From positions 62,001-126,000 of the forward strand of contig CAJJCS010000002.1 of the NCBI GenBank assembly GCA_905182755.1: a DNA stretch of 64,000 nucleotides. The letters run 5' to 3'. Both the position numbers and the translations under genes were made by a program. The notes under the pieces were generated by a model, which saw only the letters and a list, made by a program, of their open reading frames with translations, was not told the origin of the DNA and did no database searches. Origin of the DNA: Aequorivita sp. HC6-5 (lineage in GTDB: Bacteria > Bacteroidota > Bacteroidia > Flavobacteriales > Flavobacteriaceae). Shown here piece after piece: positions 19,356 through 29,361 of this stretch. Numbering within the stretch: the stretch's first letter is position 1; each line of letters opens with the position of its first letter.

Positions 19356-19787
19356 ATGGGTTTACATAAAATTTCTAAAATAGTAGCTTTAGTTCTTGGT
19401 GTGGCTGGTGTCCTTCTTTGGGGGATGTTGATGATAAAAGGAGATGAAGCTGTAATAGCTAGTGGAGGAGAGGGTCTAGATTCTTTTCTTTATGTAGCGT
19501 ATTTAACTTTTGCAATATTACTCATAACTGTTGTGATTTTTGTTGTTAAAGGTATACTAGGGGGTGATGTTAAAAAGACACTTATGTCTGTAGGTGCCTT
19601 TTTGCTGATATTTGTTATTTCTTATGTAATGGCCGATGGAGTAGAATCCTTCACCAAAGACGGAGAGTTAGTAACAGCTCAAACCTCAAGATATATAGGT
19701 ACAGGACTTTACGCCTTTTACATTTTGTCTGTGGTAGCAGTTATCGCAATGGCATTTAGTGGAGTAAAAAAATTAACAACTCGATAA
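19356..19787 (+). CDS. four-helix membrane protein of the exbB-exbD operon
   Basis: A 143-aa protein with four predicted membrane helices (about 6-27, 43-66, 75-93 and 115-137) and short polar loops. It has no characterised domain that I recognise. It lies 19 bases after exbB and ends one base before the first exbD, so it is certainly in the same operon. Proteins of this type at this position recur in flavobacterial genomes (established gene-order knowledge), which suggests an accessory subunit of the ExbB/ExbD machine; that role is inference. Confidence 0.8.
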   Translation: MGLHKISKIVALVLGVAGVLLWGMLMIKGDEAVIASGGEGLDSFLYVAYLTFAILLITVVIFVVKGILGGDVKKTLMSVGAFLLIFVISYVMADGVESFTKDGELVTAQTSRYIGTGLYAFYILSVVAVIAMAFSGVKKLTTR

Positions 19788-19788
19788 T

Positions 19789-20391
19789 ATGGGAAGAAGA
19801 GCAACACCAGAGGTGAATGCTGGTTCTATGGCAGATATTGCGTTTCTATTACTTATCTTTTTTCTGGTAACAACTACCATAGAAAAAGACAAAGGAATTG
19901 CACGTCAATTACCGCCAAAGCAAGATGAACAACCTCCAGTAGATATTAAAGAAAAGAACATTTTTGTTGTTACTGTAAATAAAGAAGATCAAATTCTTGC
20001 AGACAACGAGCTTATGGATATTCAAGATATTAGGCAAGCAGCTATTTCTTTTTTAGATAATGGTGGTGATGGCACTTGTAACTATTGTAAAGGCGAAAAA
20101 GATCTTGCATCTTCAGACAATCCAGAGAAAGCTATTATCACAGTAAAGAGCGATAGAGAGACCTCTTATAAGACCTATATTCAGGTCCAAAATGAACTCG
20201 TAGCTGCCTATAATTTCTTACGAGATAGAGAATCTGAGCGATTGTTTGGGTTCAAGTTCACGAAAGTGAAAAGTGCAATAGCTACTGGTGATTATAAAGG
20301 GAATGAAGAAAGAGCTCAAACAAAACTAAAAGAAATTCAAGCGCTTTTTCCGATGAAATTATCTGAAGCAGAAGCAAAAAAATCTCAATAA
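19789..20391 (+). CDS. exbD: ExbD/TolR-family protein, long form with CxxC insert
   Basis: A 200-aa protein. The start MGRRATPEVNAGSMADIAFL, then LLIFFLVTTTI, is the single membrane helix with the key Asp (residue 16) that carries protons in ExbD/TolR. The periplasmic domain follows. An insert at about residues 93-108 contains CNYCKGEKD, then SSDNPEKAIITVKSDR; I recall similar inserts in flavobacterial ExbD proteins. The C-terminal tail is charged. It partners ExbB and the second ExbD directly downstream (14-base gap). The length exceeds the usual ~140 aa of proteobacterial ExbD. Confidence 0.92.
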   Translation: MGRRATPEVNAGSMADIAFLLLIFFLVTTTIEKDKGIARQLPPKQDEQPPVDIKEKNIFVVTVNKEDQILADNELMDIQDIRQAAISFLDNGGDGTCNYCKGEKDLASSDNPEKAIITVKSDRETSYKTYIQVQNELVAAYNFLRDRESERLFGFKFTKVKSAIATGDYKGNEERAQTKLKEIQALFPMKLSEAEAKKSQ

Positions 20392-20405
20392 TAAAAAACA
20401 GTTTT

Positions 20406-20879
20406 ATGTCTAAGTTTAATAAGAAAAAAGGCGGTGAATTGCCTGCAGTAAATACAGCATCCCTTCCAGATATTGTATTTATGTTATTGTTTTTCTTTAT
20501 GGTAGTAACTGTATTGAGAAAAGATAATATGCTGGTGCAACAAAAACTTCCTAAGGCAGATCAAGTTGAAAAACTAAAGAAAGATCGTTCTGTTTTTATT
20601 TATGCTGGAAAACCAAGTTCTCGATATAAAGAGAAGTTTGGTACCGAAGGAAAAATACAAATAGGAGATAAGTATACTGATATTAACTCTCTTGAATTTG
20701 CTTTGTCTGAAGCAAGAACCAAGTTAATACCAGAACTACAAGGAAAGGTTGTTGTTGGCTTAAAGGTGGATGAACAAACCAACGTAGGTTTGCTTCAAGA
20801 CGTCAAAGAAAAACTACGAGATCTTAATATGGTGAAAATTATTTATATCACTGCACCAGGTAACGACGTGCAACAGTAA
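20406..20879 (+). CDS. exbD: ExbD/TolR-family protein, short form
   Basis: A 157-aa second ExbD. NTASLPDIVFMLLFFFMVVT (about residues 15-34) is the membrane helix with the conserved Asp, followed by a periplasmic domain (KLPKADQVEKLKKDRSVFIY onward). It differs clearly from the upstream ExbD, so the pair could form hetero-dimers within the ExbB pentamer, which is inference. It is followed by a strong terminator, after which the PorT-like gene starts 95 bases on; part of the transcript may still read through. Confidence 0.92.
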   Translation: MSKFNKKKGGELPAVNTASLPDIVFMLLFFFMVVTVLRKDNMLVQQKLPKADQVEKLKKDRSVFIYAGKPSSRYKEKFGTEGKIQIGDKYTDINSLEFALSEARTKLIPELQGKVVVGLKVDEQTNVGLLQDVKEKLRDLNMVKIIYITAPGNDVQQ

Positions 20880-20902
20880 ATAGATATCATATTACAAATA
20901 CA

Positions 20903-20937
20903 AACGCTTTTTCTATTTTTAGAAAAGGCGTTTTTTT
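20903..20937 (+). terminator. terminator after the exbD pair
   Basis: AACGCTTTTTCT pairs with AGAAAAGGCGTT with one G-T wobble, loop ATTTTT, then a T run to 20937. It separates the exbBD unit from the porT-like gene. Confidence 0.85.
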
Positions 20938-20974
20938 ATTTCACAAGCATTTAAAATTCGATTATATTTAGCCC

Positions 20975-21673
20975 ATGGGTCACAAGTGCTATTTTATGTG
21001 TTGTTTTTTATGTGTGAGCGCACTCTTTGCACAAAAAGAAGTAGCCTCAGATTCTCTAGAGAATAACTATCGAGAAGATCAGTTTTATTTTGGCATAACA
21101 TATAACATTTTATTAGATACACCAGAGATGGTAGACTCTCGTGGCTTAACGGCTTCTGTTCATTTTGGCTTTATGAGAGACATACCTATCAATAAACGCA
21201 GAAATGTATCTATTGCCCTTGGTATTGGCGCTTCTTTCGATGAGTATGGTAATACACTTTTTATAGGAGAAGATGCAGCACAGCAGTCTATATTCAGTTC
21301 TTTAGACGCCAATGATGTTACCTATGATGTAAATAGATTTAGCACCTCAAGTATAGAAATCCCTCTAGAATTTCGATGGCGCACCTCAAGTGCACAAAGC
21401 TATAAGTTTTGGCGCTTTTACACCGGAATACGTTTAGGATATGACTATTGGTATAAATCTTCTTTCAAACAAGACGGCAACATCGTGACACAAACAGATA
21501 TTCCAGAGTTTAATAACATGCGCCTTGGGGCCACACTTAGTGTTGGATACAATACAGTAAATTTTTATGGCTATTATGGCATTACACCTTTCTTTGATAA
21601 TGCCACCACGACAAACGGTACACCAATAGACATGAGAACTTTAAAGCTAGGTCTTTTGTTTTTCTTTCTCTAA
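20975..21673 (+). CDS. PorT/SprT-like outer-membrane beta-barrel protein
   Basis: A 232-aa protein with a signal peptide (residues 1-19, CCFLCVSALFAQ) and alternating hydrophobic strands typical of an outer-membrane barrel. The region FGITYNILLDTPEMVDSRGL, the IEIPLEFRWR strand and the closing RTLKLGLLFFFL match the PorT/SprT family, needed for type IX secretion in Porphyromonas gingivalis (PorT) and Flavobacterium johnsoniae (SprT). The position after exbB-exbD-exbD is the usual flavobacterial arrangement. The assignment rests on motif recall and context, so a general porin-family call is the fallback. Confidence 0.75.
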   Translation: MGHKCYFMCCFLCVSALFAQKEVASDSLENNYREDQFYFGITYNILLDTPEMVDSRGLTASVHFGFMRDIPINKRRNVSIALGIGASFDEYGNTLFIGEDAAQQSIFSSLDANDVTYDVNRFSTSSIEIPLEFRWRTSSAQSYKFWRFYTGIRLGYDYWYKSSFKQDGNIVTQTDIPEFNNMRLGATLSVGYNTVNFYGYYGITPFFDNATTTNGTPIDMRTLKLGLLFFFL

Positions 21674-21693
21674 AGAAAGACTCATGGGTTGTT

Positions 21694-22302
21694 TTAGACC
21701 CAAAAACCAAACAGTAAAAACTGCGATATCCCGCCAATAAAAAACCCAAAGCACAATTCTATCACGCTGTGTGATTTTGTATGAAGCCTAGAGCTGGCAA
21801 CCAATCCATTTATGATACATAAAACCGATATGCTGCCTAGCATGTTTATGTTAAAATGAATGCTAACTCCTATTAAAAACATCGTAACACCTGCTACTGC
21901 CATTTGGTGAAGACTCACTTTAAATTTAAATAACACTAGAAAAAGGGCCGTTAGCGAAGCGGCTAAAATACCCACAAAAAAGTAATACAATTCTATATCT
22001 TCATAGGGTTTAAAGATTAGTTTAATAATTAGTAACACCAACAAGACTTGTATCATCAGTGGGTATTTGCGTTCTCGTACCTCAAAGAGATGTATGCTAG
22101 AAACAACCCCAGTATTTTTGAGTAAAAAGAATAAAACAATGGGTGTAAAAGTAGTCAGGGTAGCAATAGCATATATATTGGCTAACATACGCTCGGGCTC
22201 AATAAAACGAGGTGTAATAGCATAATAACAAAGTACACCAACAAGGGGCATCAATAAGGGATGGAAGATATAGCCTGAAATACGTAAAATTTGATTCATC
22301 AA
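21694..22302 (-). CDS. multi-pass membrane protein, PAP2-like C-terminal half
   Basis: A 202-aa integral membrane protein with about six helices. Near the C-terminus the segment SSRLHTKSHSVIELCFGFFI resembles the SRxxxxxHxxxD block of PAP2 phosphatases, with Glu replacing Asp, and VSLHQMAVAGV resembles the PSGH block without the Pro. The catalytic set is thus degenerate, and enzyme activity is doubtful. The start overlaps the rpoN stop by 4 bases, implying translational coupling. No specific function can be assigned. Confidence 0.75.
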   Translation of the reverse strand: MMNQILRISGYIFHPLLMPLVGVLCYYAITPRFIEPERMLANIYAIATLTTFTPIVLFFLLKNTGVVSSIHLFEVRERKYPLMIQVLLVLLIIKLIFKPYEDIELYYFFVGILAASLTALFLVLFKFKVSLHQMAVAGVTMFLIGVSIHFNINMLGSISVLCIINGLVASSRLHTKSHSVIELCFGFFIGGISQFLLFGFWV

Positions 22303-23744
22303 AGCTCTTTTCTAAGGCGTGCCACAGATAGCTCTAATTGTTCTCTATATTTAGCAACGGTGCGTCTGGCAATAGGGTATCCTTTTTCTTTTAGAATTTG
22401 AGCCAGCTTATCATCGGTAAGGGGTTTTCTTTTGTCTTCTTCACCAATGGTAATTTCAAGTATTTTTTTTATTTCTTTAGTAGATACATCTTCTCCTTGG
22501 TCGTTTTTCATGGATTCACTAAAAAACTCTTTAATGAGTTTTGTGCCATAAGGGGTATCTACATATTTACTATTTGCAACTCTAGATACAGTAGAAATAT
22601 CCATACCAATAGTATCTGCAATATCTTTTAAAATCATGGGCCTTAACTTGCGTTGATCACCAGATAGAAAGTAGGCTTCTTGTTGGTGCATGATGGCATT
22701 CATGGTTACAAAAAGTGTTTGTTGCCTTTGTTTAATTGCATCAATAAACCACTTGGCTGCGTCTAATTTTTGTTTGATAAATAGCACTGCCTCTTTTTGT
22801 GATTTTGATTTGTCCTTAGACTCTTTATAGCCTTTAAGCATGTTAGAGTATTCTCTAGATACATGCAACTCTGGAGCATTTCTTCCATTGAGCGTTAATT
22901 CTAAGCTGCCTTCAACTATGGTAATGGCGAAATCTGGCACAACATGTTCTACCATTCTTGTATTACTTGAAATGGCTCCTCCCGGCTTTGGGTTTAAACT
23001 TTCAATTTCAGCAATTGCCTCTCTAAGTTCGTCTTCTGAAATACTAAACTTTTGAAGTAATTTTTTGTAATGTTTTTTTGAGAAATGATCAAAGGTTTCT
23101 TTTAAAATACGAGACGCTAAAACAACTTTTGAGTTTTGCTGCTTTCTTTTTAGTTGCAGCAATAGACATTCCTGTAAATCTCTGGCTCCAACTCCTGCAG
23201 GGTCTAGTTCTTGTACTTTTTCTAGCACACTCTCTACAGCAGCCTCTTGGGTGTACACATTTTGAGTAAAGGCCAAATCATCAACAATGTCTGCAATTTC
23301 TCTTCGTATATAGCCGCTTTCATCAACGCTTCCAACCAAGAATTTTGCAATTTCCTTTTCACTTTCTTCAAGCCTATAGGTATTTAATTGCAGCATCAGA
23401 TGTTGGGTAAAGGATTGACCTGCTGCATAGGGCATATGTGTTTCCTTATCATCTGCACTATAGTTATTTGCATTTAACTTATAACTAGGGGTTTCATCAT
23501 CACTTAGATAATCATCTATATTTATTTCAGGAGCTTCATCTATAGTTTCTTGGTACTCATCATTAATATCTTCATCAAACTTTTCTGGTTCCTCTTTCCC
23601 GCCTTCTAGTGCAGGGTTTTCGTTCATCTCTTGAGAAATACGTTGTTCAAAAGCCTGCGTTGGCAATTGAATTAACTTCATCAACTGTATTTGTTGTGGA
23701 GATAATTTCTGAGATAACTTAAAATTTAGAAACTGTTTTAGCAT
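22299..23744 (-). CDS. rpoN: RNA polymerase sigma-54 factor
   Basis: A 481-aa sigma-54. Region I is Gln- and Leu-rich (LSQKLSPQQIQLMKLIQLPT), an acidic region II follows (about 50-105), then the core-binding domain and a helix-turn-helix (DIADTIGMDISTVSRVANSKY). The RpoN box is ARRTVAKYREQL near residues 460-471. It directs transcription from -24/-12 promoters with AAA+ activators; none is seen in the window. It is followed by an overlapping membrane protein gene. The length is normal. Confidence 0.97.
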   Translation of the reverse strand: MLKQFLNFKLSQKLSPQQIQLMKLIQLPTQAFEQRISQEMNENPALEGGKEEPEKFDEDINDEYQETIDEAPEINIDDYLSDDETPSYKLNANNYSADDKETHMPYAAGQSFTQHLMLQLNTYRLEESEKEIAKFLVGSVDESGYIRREIADIVDDLAFTQNVYTQEAAVESVLEKVQELDPAGVGARDLQECLLLQLKRKQQNSKVVLASRILKETFDHFSKKHYKKLLQKFSISEDELREAIAEIESLNPKPGGAISSNTRMVEHVVPDFAITIVEGSLELTLNGRNAPELHVSREYSNMLKGYKESKDKSKSQKEAVLFIKQKLDAAKWFIDAIKQRQQTLFVTMNAIMHQQEAYFLSGDQRKLRPMILKDIADTIGMDISTVSRVANSKYVDTPYGTKLIKEFFSESMKNDQGEDVSTKEIKKILEITIGEEDKRKPLTDDKLAQILKEKGYPIARRTVAKYREQLELSVARLRKEL

Positions 23745-23842
23745 TTAAAAATGATGTAGACTATAAAGGTAAAAAAAACCAGCTATATACAAAACGGTAC
23801 AACGCTGGTTTTAATATGTGGTATGTGTTTTATTTTTAAGTT

Positions 23843-25285
23843 TTAAAACTCTGCGTTACCAGGTGTTCTTGGGTAAGGAATCACATCTCTTATGTTTCCC
23901 ATACCAGTTACAAACAGCACAAGGCGCTCAAAACCTAATCCAAAGCCACTGTGGGTACAAGTGCCAAACTTTCGAAGGTCTAGATACCAATATAATTCTT
24001 CTTCGCTAATATCCATAGCTTTCATCTTTTGCTTGAGAACATCATACCGCTCCTCACGTTGAGAGCCGCCAACTATTTCTCCAATACCTGGAAATAAAAC
24101 ATCCATGGCGCGAACCGTTTTTTCATCTTCATTTAAGCGCATATAAAATGCCTTAATGGTAGCGGGGTAATCAAACAAAATTACCGGACACTTAAAGTGT
24201 TTTTCTACCAAAAATCGTTCGTGTTCACTTTGTAAATCTGCGCCCCACTGGTTTATAGGGTACTTAAATTTCTTCTTCTTGTTGGGTTTGCAATTTTTTA
24301 AAATATCAATTGCTTCTGTATAGCTTACACGCTTAAAATTGTTGTCAATCACAAAATGTAATTTCTCGCGCAATGTCATTTCTTGACGTTCTACAGCAGG
24401 TTTGCTTTTATCTTCCTCTATGAGTCTTTGCTCCAAAAAGGCTAAATCGTCTTGGCAGTTTTCTAGCGCATAGGAGATTACATACTTTATGAAATCTTCG
24501 GCCAAGTCCATGTTGTCTGCCAAATCGTTGAAGGCAACCTCTGGTTCAATCATCCAAAACTCTGCTAAATGGCGAGAGGTATTGCTGTTTTCTGCTCTAA
24601 AGGTAGGCCCGAAAGTATATACTTTACCCAGTCCCATTGCAAAGGTTTCTGCCTCTAATTGGCCACTTACCGTAAGGTTGGTTTCTTTTGCAAAAAAGTC
24701 TTCTTTATAATTTACATTACCCTTGTCATCCAAAGGCGGGTTTTTTGGATCCAGTGCACTTACCTTAAACATTTCTCCTGCACCCTCTGCATCACTTCCT
24801 GTGATAATTGGAGTATGCATATAATTAAATCCATTTTTCTGAAAATACTCGTGTACTGCAAAAGATAGTTTTGATCGCAAACGCATCACCGCTCCAAAGG
24901 TATTGGTGCGCACACGTAAATGCGCTTGTTCGCGCAACTTTTCTAGACTGTGACGCTTTGGAGAAAGAATGGTTAGTTTTACCTGTTCTGGGTCTGCGGT
25001 GCCTAAAATAACAATGCCAGACACTTGCACCTCTAGGGTTTGTCCTTGCCCTTGGCTTTTTACCAGCACTCCGGTAATTTCTATACAAGCTCCTGTAGTT
25101 ATATCTTTAAGTATGTCTTGGTCAAAATTTTCAAAATCAATAACACATTGCAAATTTTTAATAGTAGAGCCATCATTTACCGCAATAAAACGGTTGCTTC
25201 TAAAGGAACGAACCCAACCTCGTATTTTAAGTTCGTTGATGGTAGGCTCTGTTTGTAAAACGTGTACTATTTCTGTGTGTTTCAT
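23843..25285 (-). CDS. asnS: asparaginyl-tRNA synthetase
   Basis: A 480-aa class IIb synthetase. The OB-fold anticodon domain (about 1-110) contains [20 protein letters not shown]; the core has FMHTP-like [19 protein letters not shown], the motif 2 region [20 protein letters not shown] and motif 3 [20 protein letters not shown] near the C-terminus. The ATG at 25285 is taken over a TTG two codons earlier. The lineage insertion at about 285-340 is usual in Bacteroidota. About 98 bases separate the gene from rpoN, which lies downstream on the same strand. Confidence 0.97.
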   Translation of the reverse strand: MKHTEIVHVLQTEPTINELKIRGWVRSFRSNRFIAVNDGSTIKNLQCVIDFENFDQDILKDITTGACIEITGVLVKSQGQGQTLEVQVSGIVILGTADPEQVKLTILSPKRHSLEKLREQAHLRVRTNTFGAVMRLRSKLSFAVHEYFQKNGFNYMHTPIITGSDAEGAGEMFKVSALDPKNPPLDDKGNVNYKEDFFAKETNLTVSGQLEAETFAMGLGKVYTFGPTFRAENSNTSRHLAEFWMIEPEVAFNDLADNMDLAEDFIKYVISYALENCQDDLAFLEQRLIEEDKSKPAVERQEMTLREKLHFVIDNNFKRVSYTEAIDILKNCKPNKKKKFKYPINQWGADLQSEHERFLVEKHFKCPVILFDYPATIKAFYMRLNEDEKTVRAMDVLFPGIGEIVGGSQREERYDVLKQKMKAMDISEEELYWYLDLRKFGTCTHSGFGLGFERLVLFVTGMGNIRDVIPYPRTPGNAEF

Positions 25286-25344
25286 AGTCAAAAAATCAAG
25301 CGATAAAGATAGGTTATAATTCAGATAATAGAAATGAGTATTAA

Positions 25345-27747
25345 TTATTTTAACAGCTCCTGTTCTTCTTCCATATTTTCTGGTAAGATGCCTAGGGCCG
25401 GTTTTTTTAGGGTTTGTTTATTTGCAATACTCTTTTCAAGAGAAAGCAGTAAAGATGGAAGTAACATTAAATTTGCTAGCATAGCAAATACTAAGGTAAC
25501 AGAAACCAATGCGCCAAGTGCTACAGTACCTCCAAAACTTGAGATAGTGAATACAGAAAACCCAAAGAAAAGTACAATAGAGGTGTAAAACATACTTACT
25601 CCTGTTTCACGCAAGGCAGCGTATACAGATTTTTTAATCTTCCAGTTATTGGCAATAAGTTCTTGGCGATATTTGGCCAAAAAATGAATAGTGTCATCCA
25701 CAGAGATACCAAAGGCGATACTAAACACTAAAATGGTAGAGGGTTTTATGGGGACTCCTAAAAAGCCCATCAAACCAGCGGTGATAATTAAGGGAAGTAA
25801 ATTTGGTATCAGAGAAACCAATATCATTCTAAAGCTCCTAAACATCCAAGCCATAAAAAGGGCAATTAGTAAAATGGCCAGAGAAAGACTAATAATTAGA
25901 TTTTTAACTAAATACTTTGTTCCTTTTTGAAATAGTAATGCTTTCCCTGTAAAACTTACGTTGTACCTGTCTTGTGGAAAAATTTTAAGTGCTTTGGCCT
26001 TTAGGTCCTCTTCAATTCTGTCAAATCGCTCGGTACCTATGTCTTTCATAAAAGTAGTAATACGGGCAAACTGTCCTGTACTATCTACGTAACTTTTCAG
26101 CAAATTTGTGTCTTTTGTGCTGCTTTTGGCATAACTTAAAATAAAGCTTCTCTCTTGGCTATTGGGCAATTGATAGTACTCAGGATTGCCATTATAATAT
26201 GCTTGTTTGCTATATTTTACTAGATCTACCACAGAAAGTGATTGTGAAAACTCTGGGAACTCTTCTATATACTCTTGAAGCTCATTCATTCGCTTTAAAG
26301 TAGCAAGTTTCATTACACCTTTCTTTCTTTTAGTATCTACTAAAATTTCAAGAGGCATAATGCCTTTATACTCTTTCTCGAAAAACCTAATGGATTTAAA
26401 AAACTCGGTCTTCTTTGGCATGTCTTCAACCAGTGAGCCAGAGATTTTTATATTGTAAATTCCAATGATACTAACACACAATAGCCCAATAGAAATGATA
26501 TAAATAGCAATACGATTGTGCCTCACTTTGTTTTCCATCCAATCCACAAAGCGGTTAATCCAACGTTTGTTTAAATGGTTTAAGTGCTTGTTTTTAGGCA
26601 CTGCCATAAAACTATACACAATAGGAATAATAAGCAAGCAAAGCAAGAATATGGCAATAATACAGATAGAGGCAACAATTCCAAATTCTTTGAGTAGTTG
26701 GCTATTTGTTAAAATAAATGTGGCAAACCCTGAGGCAGTCGTAACATTGGTCATTAATGTTGCATTTCCAACTTTAGCAATAACGCGTTGCAGCGATTTT
26801 GCTTGATTACCGTGCTGTTTTATTTCTTGATGGTATTTGTTAATCAAGAAAATACAATTAGGGATTCCAATTACAATTATAAGTGGAGGAATTAAAGCGG
26901 TTAATACCGTGATTTCATATTTAAGCAACCCAAGTATTCCAAAGGCCCATAATACACCAATAATAACAGTAATCATTGATATGAAAGTTGCTCTGTAAGA
27001 TCTAAAGAAAAAGAAGAAAATAATAGAGGTGACAAGCACAGCTGCGCCAATAAACATGCCTATTTCATCAATAATGTTTTGAGAGTTTAAGGTTCTAATA
27101 TAGGGCATACCAGAGGTATAGACTTTCATGCCAGTTTGTTTTTCAAAGGCTGCTATTTTAGGAATAAGCACCTGCTCTATAAATATTTTTCTGGCAGGGG
27201 TATTTACAATGTCTTTTTTAAGATACACGGCAGTTCTTACAGACTTTTTATCTGGAGAGTACACCAATCCATTATAAAAAGGAAGCTTTTCAAAAAGTTC
27301 GTATTGTAGTTTTTTAAGTTGTTTTTCACTTAAAATAGAATCCCTTACAAGCGGAACCATTTCAAACCCTATACTATCTGTGCGTTTTTTTAATTTTTGG
27401 AGGTCTCCTACAGATAAAGTGAGGTCAACCTCTGGGGCTTGCCCAAGTTCTTTAGATAAGATACTCCAGGCGCTGAAATTTGATGGAGTGAATAATAAAC
27501 TGTCTTTTACGCCATATATGATAAGGTTTCCTTCTTCTCCAAAGGTGTCCAGAAATGTATTGTAGGCTGTGTTTACCTGGTGGTCATCGGGAAGCATGTT
27601 TGCCTCTGTGTAGGTGAAACGCATATGTTTCCATTGCATTCCAAGAAAGATGGTAAAGCAAGCAATAGCAACTAAAATAAATACCCGGTTGCGTAATATA
27701 AAACGCGCCGTGGCACTCCAAAATCCGATGCTAAAAAGTTTATTCAA
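25345..27747 (-). CDS. MMPL/RND-superfamily exporter (HAE3-like)
   Basis: An 800-aa membrane transporter with two similar halves. Each half has a lead helix, a periplasmic domain and five further helices; the second half carries [19 protein letters not shown], with the D-D-T-I-H motif typical of MMPL-type and SSD-related transporters, and the first half has [20 protein letters not shown]. There is no adaptor or channel gene next to it, in contrast to the efflux operon at 3.5-10 kb, so it may act alone on lipid or hopanoid-like substrates; that is inference from the family. The start is close to the PAP2 gene end. Confidence 0.88.
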   Translation of the reverse strand: MNKLFSIGFWSATARFILRNRVFILVAIACFTIFLGMQWKHMRFTYTEANMLPDDHQVNTAYNTFLDTFGEEGNLIIYGVKDSLLFTPSNFSAWSILSKELGQAPEVDLTLSVGDLQKLKKRTDSIGFEMVPLVRDSILSEKQLKKLQYELFEKLPFYNGLVYSPDKKSVRTAVYLKKDIVNTPARKIFIEQVLIPKIAAFEKQTGMKVYTSGMPYIRTLNSQNIIDEIGMFIGAAVLVTSIIFFFFFRSYRATFISMITVIIGVLWAFGILGLLKYEITVLTALIPPLIIVIGIPNCIFLINKYHQEIKQHGNQAKSLQRVIAKVGNATLMTNVTTASGFATFILTNSQLLKEFGIVASICIIAIFLLCLLIIPIVYSFMAVPKNKHLNHLNKRWINRFVDWMENKVRHNRIAIYIISIGLLCVSIIGIYNIKISGSLVEDMPKKTEFFKSIRFFEKEYKGIMPLEILVDTKRKKGVMKLATLKRMNELQEYIEEFPEFSQSLSVVDLVKYSKQAYYNGNPEYYQLPNSQERSFILSYAKSSTKDTNLLKSYVDSTGQFARITTFMKDIGTERFDRIEEDLKAKALKIFPQDRYNVSFTGKALLFQKGTKYLVKNLIISLSLAILLIALFMAWMFRSFRMILVSLIPNLLPLIITAGLMGFLGVPIKPSTILVFSIAFGISVDDTIHFLAKYRQELIANNWKIKKSVYAALRETGVSMFYTSIVLFFGFSVFTISSFGGTVALGALVSVTLVFAMLANLMLLPSLLLSLEKSIANKQTLKKPALGILPENMEEEQELLK

Positions 27748-27842
27748 TGATAGATGTTTTGTTGTTTTGTAAAGGTAAGAAATCTATTTAGGGCAATTAA
27801 AATTATGGCACCTCGATTTTTGTAAAATATGAAGGGTCTCTA

Positions 27843-28592
27843 TTAAAATGACATTGACATTGCAAGGCCTACCTCATTTTTGTTGTAATAAGGGATCACT
27901 GCCGTTTTGGTTGCTGTTTCTTTTTTAGAAAACAGTTCTTTAAAAAAGGGCTGAACCCAGTAGGCAATTTTGGTGCTTAAAATACCAATTCCAGCAGCTG
28001 CAATTACATCAGAAAACCAATGTTTATTATTATACATTCTTAAATATCCTGTTCCAGCGGCGATAAAATATCCAGAAACACCATACCATGGTGAAACATC
28101 CTTATATTCTTGATATAAAAACTCAGCCCCCATAAAGGCTGTTGCTGTATGCCCAGAGGGAAATGAGGTGTATCCAGTTTGGTTGGGTCTTTGGCGATGC
28201 GTGGCTTTTTTTAATACAGTAACACTGGACCCCATTATAAGGTAGGCAGTTGCCAAAACAATGCTACGGTCTTTAAAATTGTTTTTCCCTTTTATGCCAA
28301 ATAAATTTAACCCATACACAGATAAAAACGCAAGTGACTGGGTGCCTTCATCAAGTGGAAATGTTTTATAGATGTCTGAATTTATGCTTTTTCTAATAGA
28401 AGTATCAAGGGTAGTTAACTTATCACTATAGAGGCTTAAGGCTCCATATCCTATTAATGAAGCAGGTATAATTAAAGCTTTATAGTTAAAGCGATTGTCT
28501 TTTTGGTGGTGGAGGGTATCTTGTTTTTTAGTTTGTGAAACGGCATTGAAATTCACAAAAATAAAGACCAATAAGAAACTTATTTTTTTCAT
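27843..28592 (-). CDS. PAP2-family phosphatase
   Basis: A 249-aa protein with a signal peptide (residues 1-20, ending AVSQ) and a complete phosphatase signature in the C-terminal half: KKATHRQRPN (block 1), SFPSGHTATAF (block 2) and YLRMYNNKHWFSDVIAA (block 3, with Arg, His and Asp). Such enzymes dephosphorylate lipid phosphates such as undecaprenyl diphosphate or phosphatidic acid at the periplasmic face. Hydrophobic helices alternate with these motifs. The gene lies 95 bases before the MMPL exporter on the same strand and may be co-transcribed with it. Confidence 0.93.
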   Translation of the reverse strand: MKKISFLLVFIFVNFNAVSQTKKQDTLHHQKDNRFNYKALIIPASLIGYGALSLYSDKLTTLDTSIRKSINSDIYKTFPLDEGTQSLAFLSVYGLNLFGIKGKNNFKDRSIVLATAYLIMGSSVTVLKKATHRQRPNQTGYTSFPSGHTATAFMGAEFLYQEYKDVSPWYGVSGYFIAAGTGYLRMYNNKHWFSDVIAAAGIGILSTKIAYWVQPFFKELFSKKETATKTAVIPYYNKNEVGLAMSMSF

Positions 28593-28686
28593 TTTTTAAG
28601 GAGCGCTTATGGGGTGTTTTTAAATAGCTGTAAATTAATACATAAGTAACTAAAAAAAACAACTTAGGTACTACATTTCAACAAAG

Positions 28687-28734
28687 AGCCCCCTAACTAT
28701 TAGAAAAAACTAATAACAAATAGGAGGCTTTTTT
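28687..28734. terminator. imperfect hairpin between frr and the PAP2 gene
   Basis: AGCCCCCTA and TAGGAGGCT pair with one mismatch around an internal ATTAG/CTAAT hairpin, followed by six Ts on the plus strand. The orientation of the T tract is opposite to the neighbouring genes, so its use as the frr terminator is uncertain. Confidence 0.5.
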
Positions 28735-28754
28735 ATTTTGATATGATGTACATG

Positions 28755-29312
28755 TTATACAGTCATAATTTCTTTTTCTTTAACCGTAAGAAGAGTGTCA
28801 ATTTTGGTGATACTTGCATCTGTCATTTTCTGGATATCTTCTTCCAGACTCTTCTTTAAATCATCGCTTGCACCTTCTATTTCTTTAATGCTATTCATGG
28901 CATTTTTACGGTCGTTGCGCACTCCAACTTTACTGTCTTCTGCTTCTGCTTTAGCTTGTTTGGCCAGTTCTATTCTGCGTTCTTCTGTAAGAGGAGGAAC
29001 GTTTATAATAACACTGTCTCCATTGTTCATTGGGTTAAAGCCAATATTTGCAAGATGAATTCCTTTTTCTATTTCTGGAATTAATCCTTTTTCCCAAGGA
29101 GCAATTGTAATTGTCATACCATCAGGTGTTGCAACATTAGCAACTTGTGATAATGGAGTTTGGCTACCATAGTAGTTTACCATAACACTTCCCACCATAG
29201 CGGGAGATGCCTTTCCGGCACGAATATTTACAAATTTTTTATTTAAGTGGCTCACGGCGTTATCCATGGCTTCTTTTGCACTGTCTATGATAAATTCTAT
29301 TTCCTCTTCCAT
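28755..29312 (-). CDS. frr: ribosome recycling factor
   Basis: A 185-aa protein of exact family length. The N-terminal helix with AVSHLNKKFVNIRAGKASPA, the hinge and the domain II strand VNYYGSQTPLSQVANV are diagnostic, and the C-terminal helices (RRIELAKQAKAEAEDSKVGV) complete the three-helix bundle. RRF with EF-G splits post-termination ribosomes. It lies 49 bases after pyrH on the same strand, the usual pyrH-frr pairing. Confidence 0.97.
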   Translation of the reverse strand: MEEEIEFIIDSAKEAMDNAVSHLNKKFVNIRAGKASPAMVGSVMVNYYGSQTPLSQVANVATPDGMTITIAPWEKGLIPEIEKGIHLANIGFNPMNNGDSVIINVPPLTEERRIELAKQAKAEAEDSKVGVRNDRKNAMNSIKEIEGASDDLKKSLEEDIQKMTDASITKIDTLLTVKEKEIMTV

Positions 29313-29361
29313 CTGTATATCCCTAAAATGGGTATTTATTAATGTTTTCTAAAATGCTAGC

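Noticed and set aside
21694-22302. A functional PAP2 phosphatase
   Set aside because: The block residues are only partly kept (no Pro-Ser-Gly-His, Glu for Asp); named only as PAP2-like.
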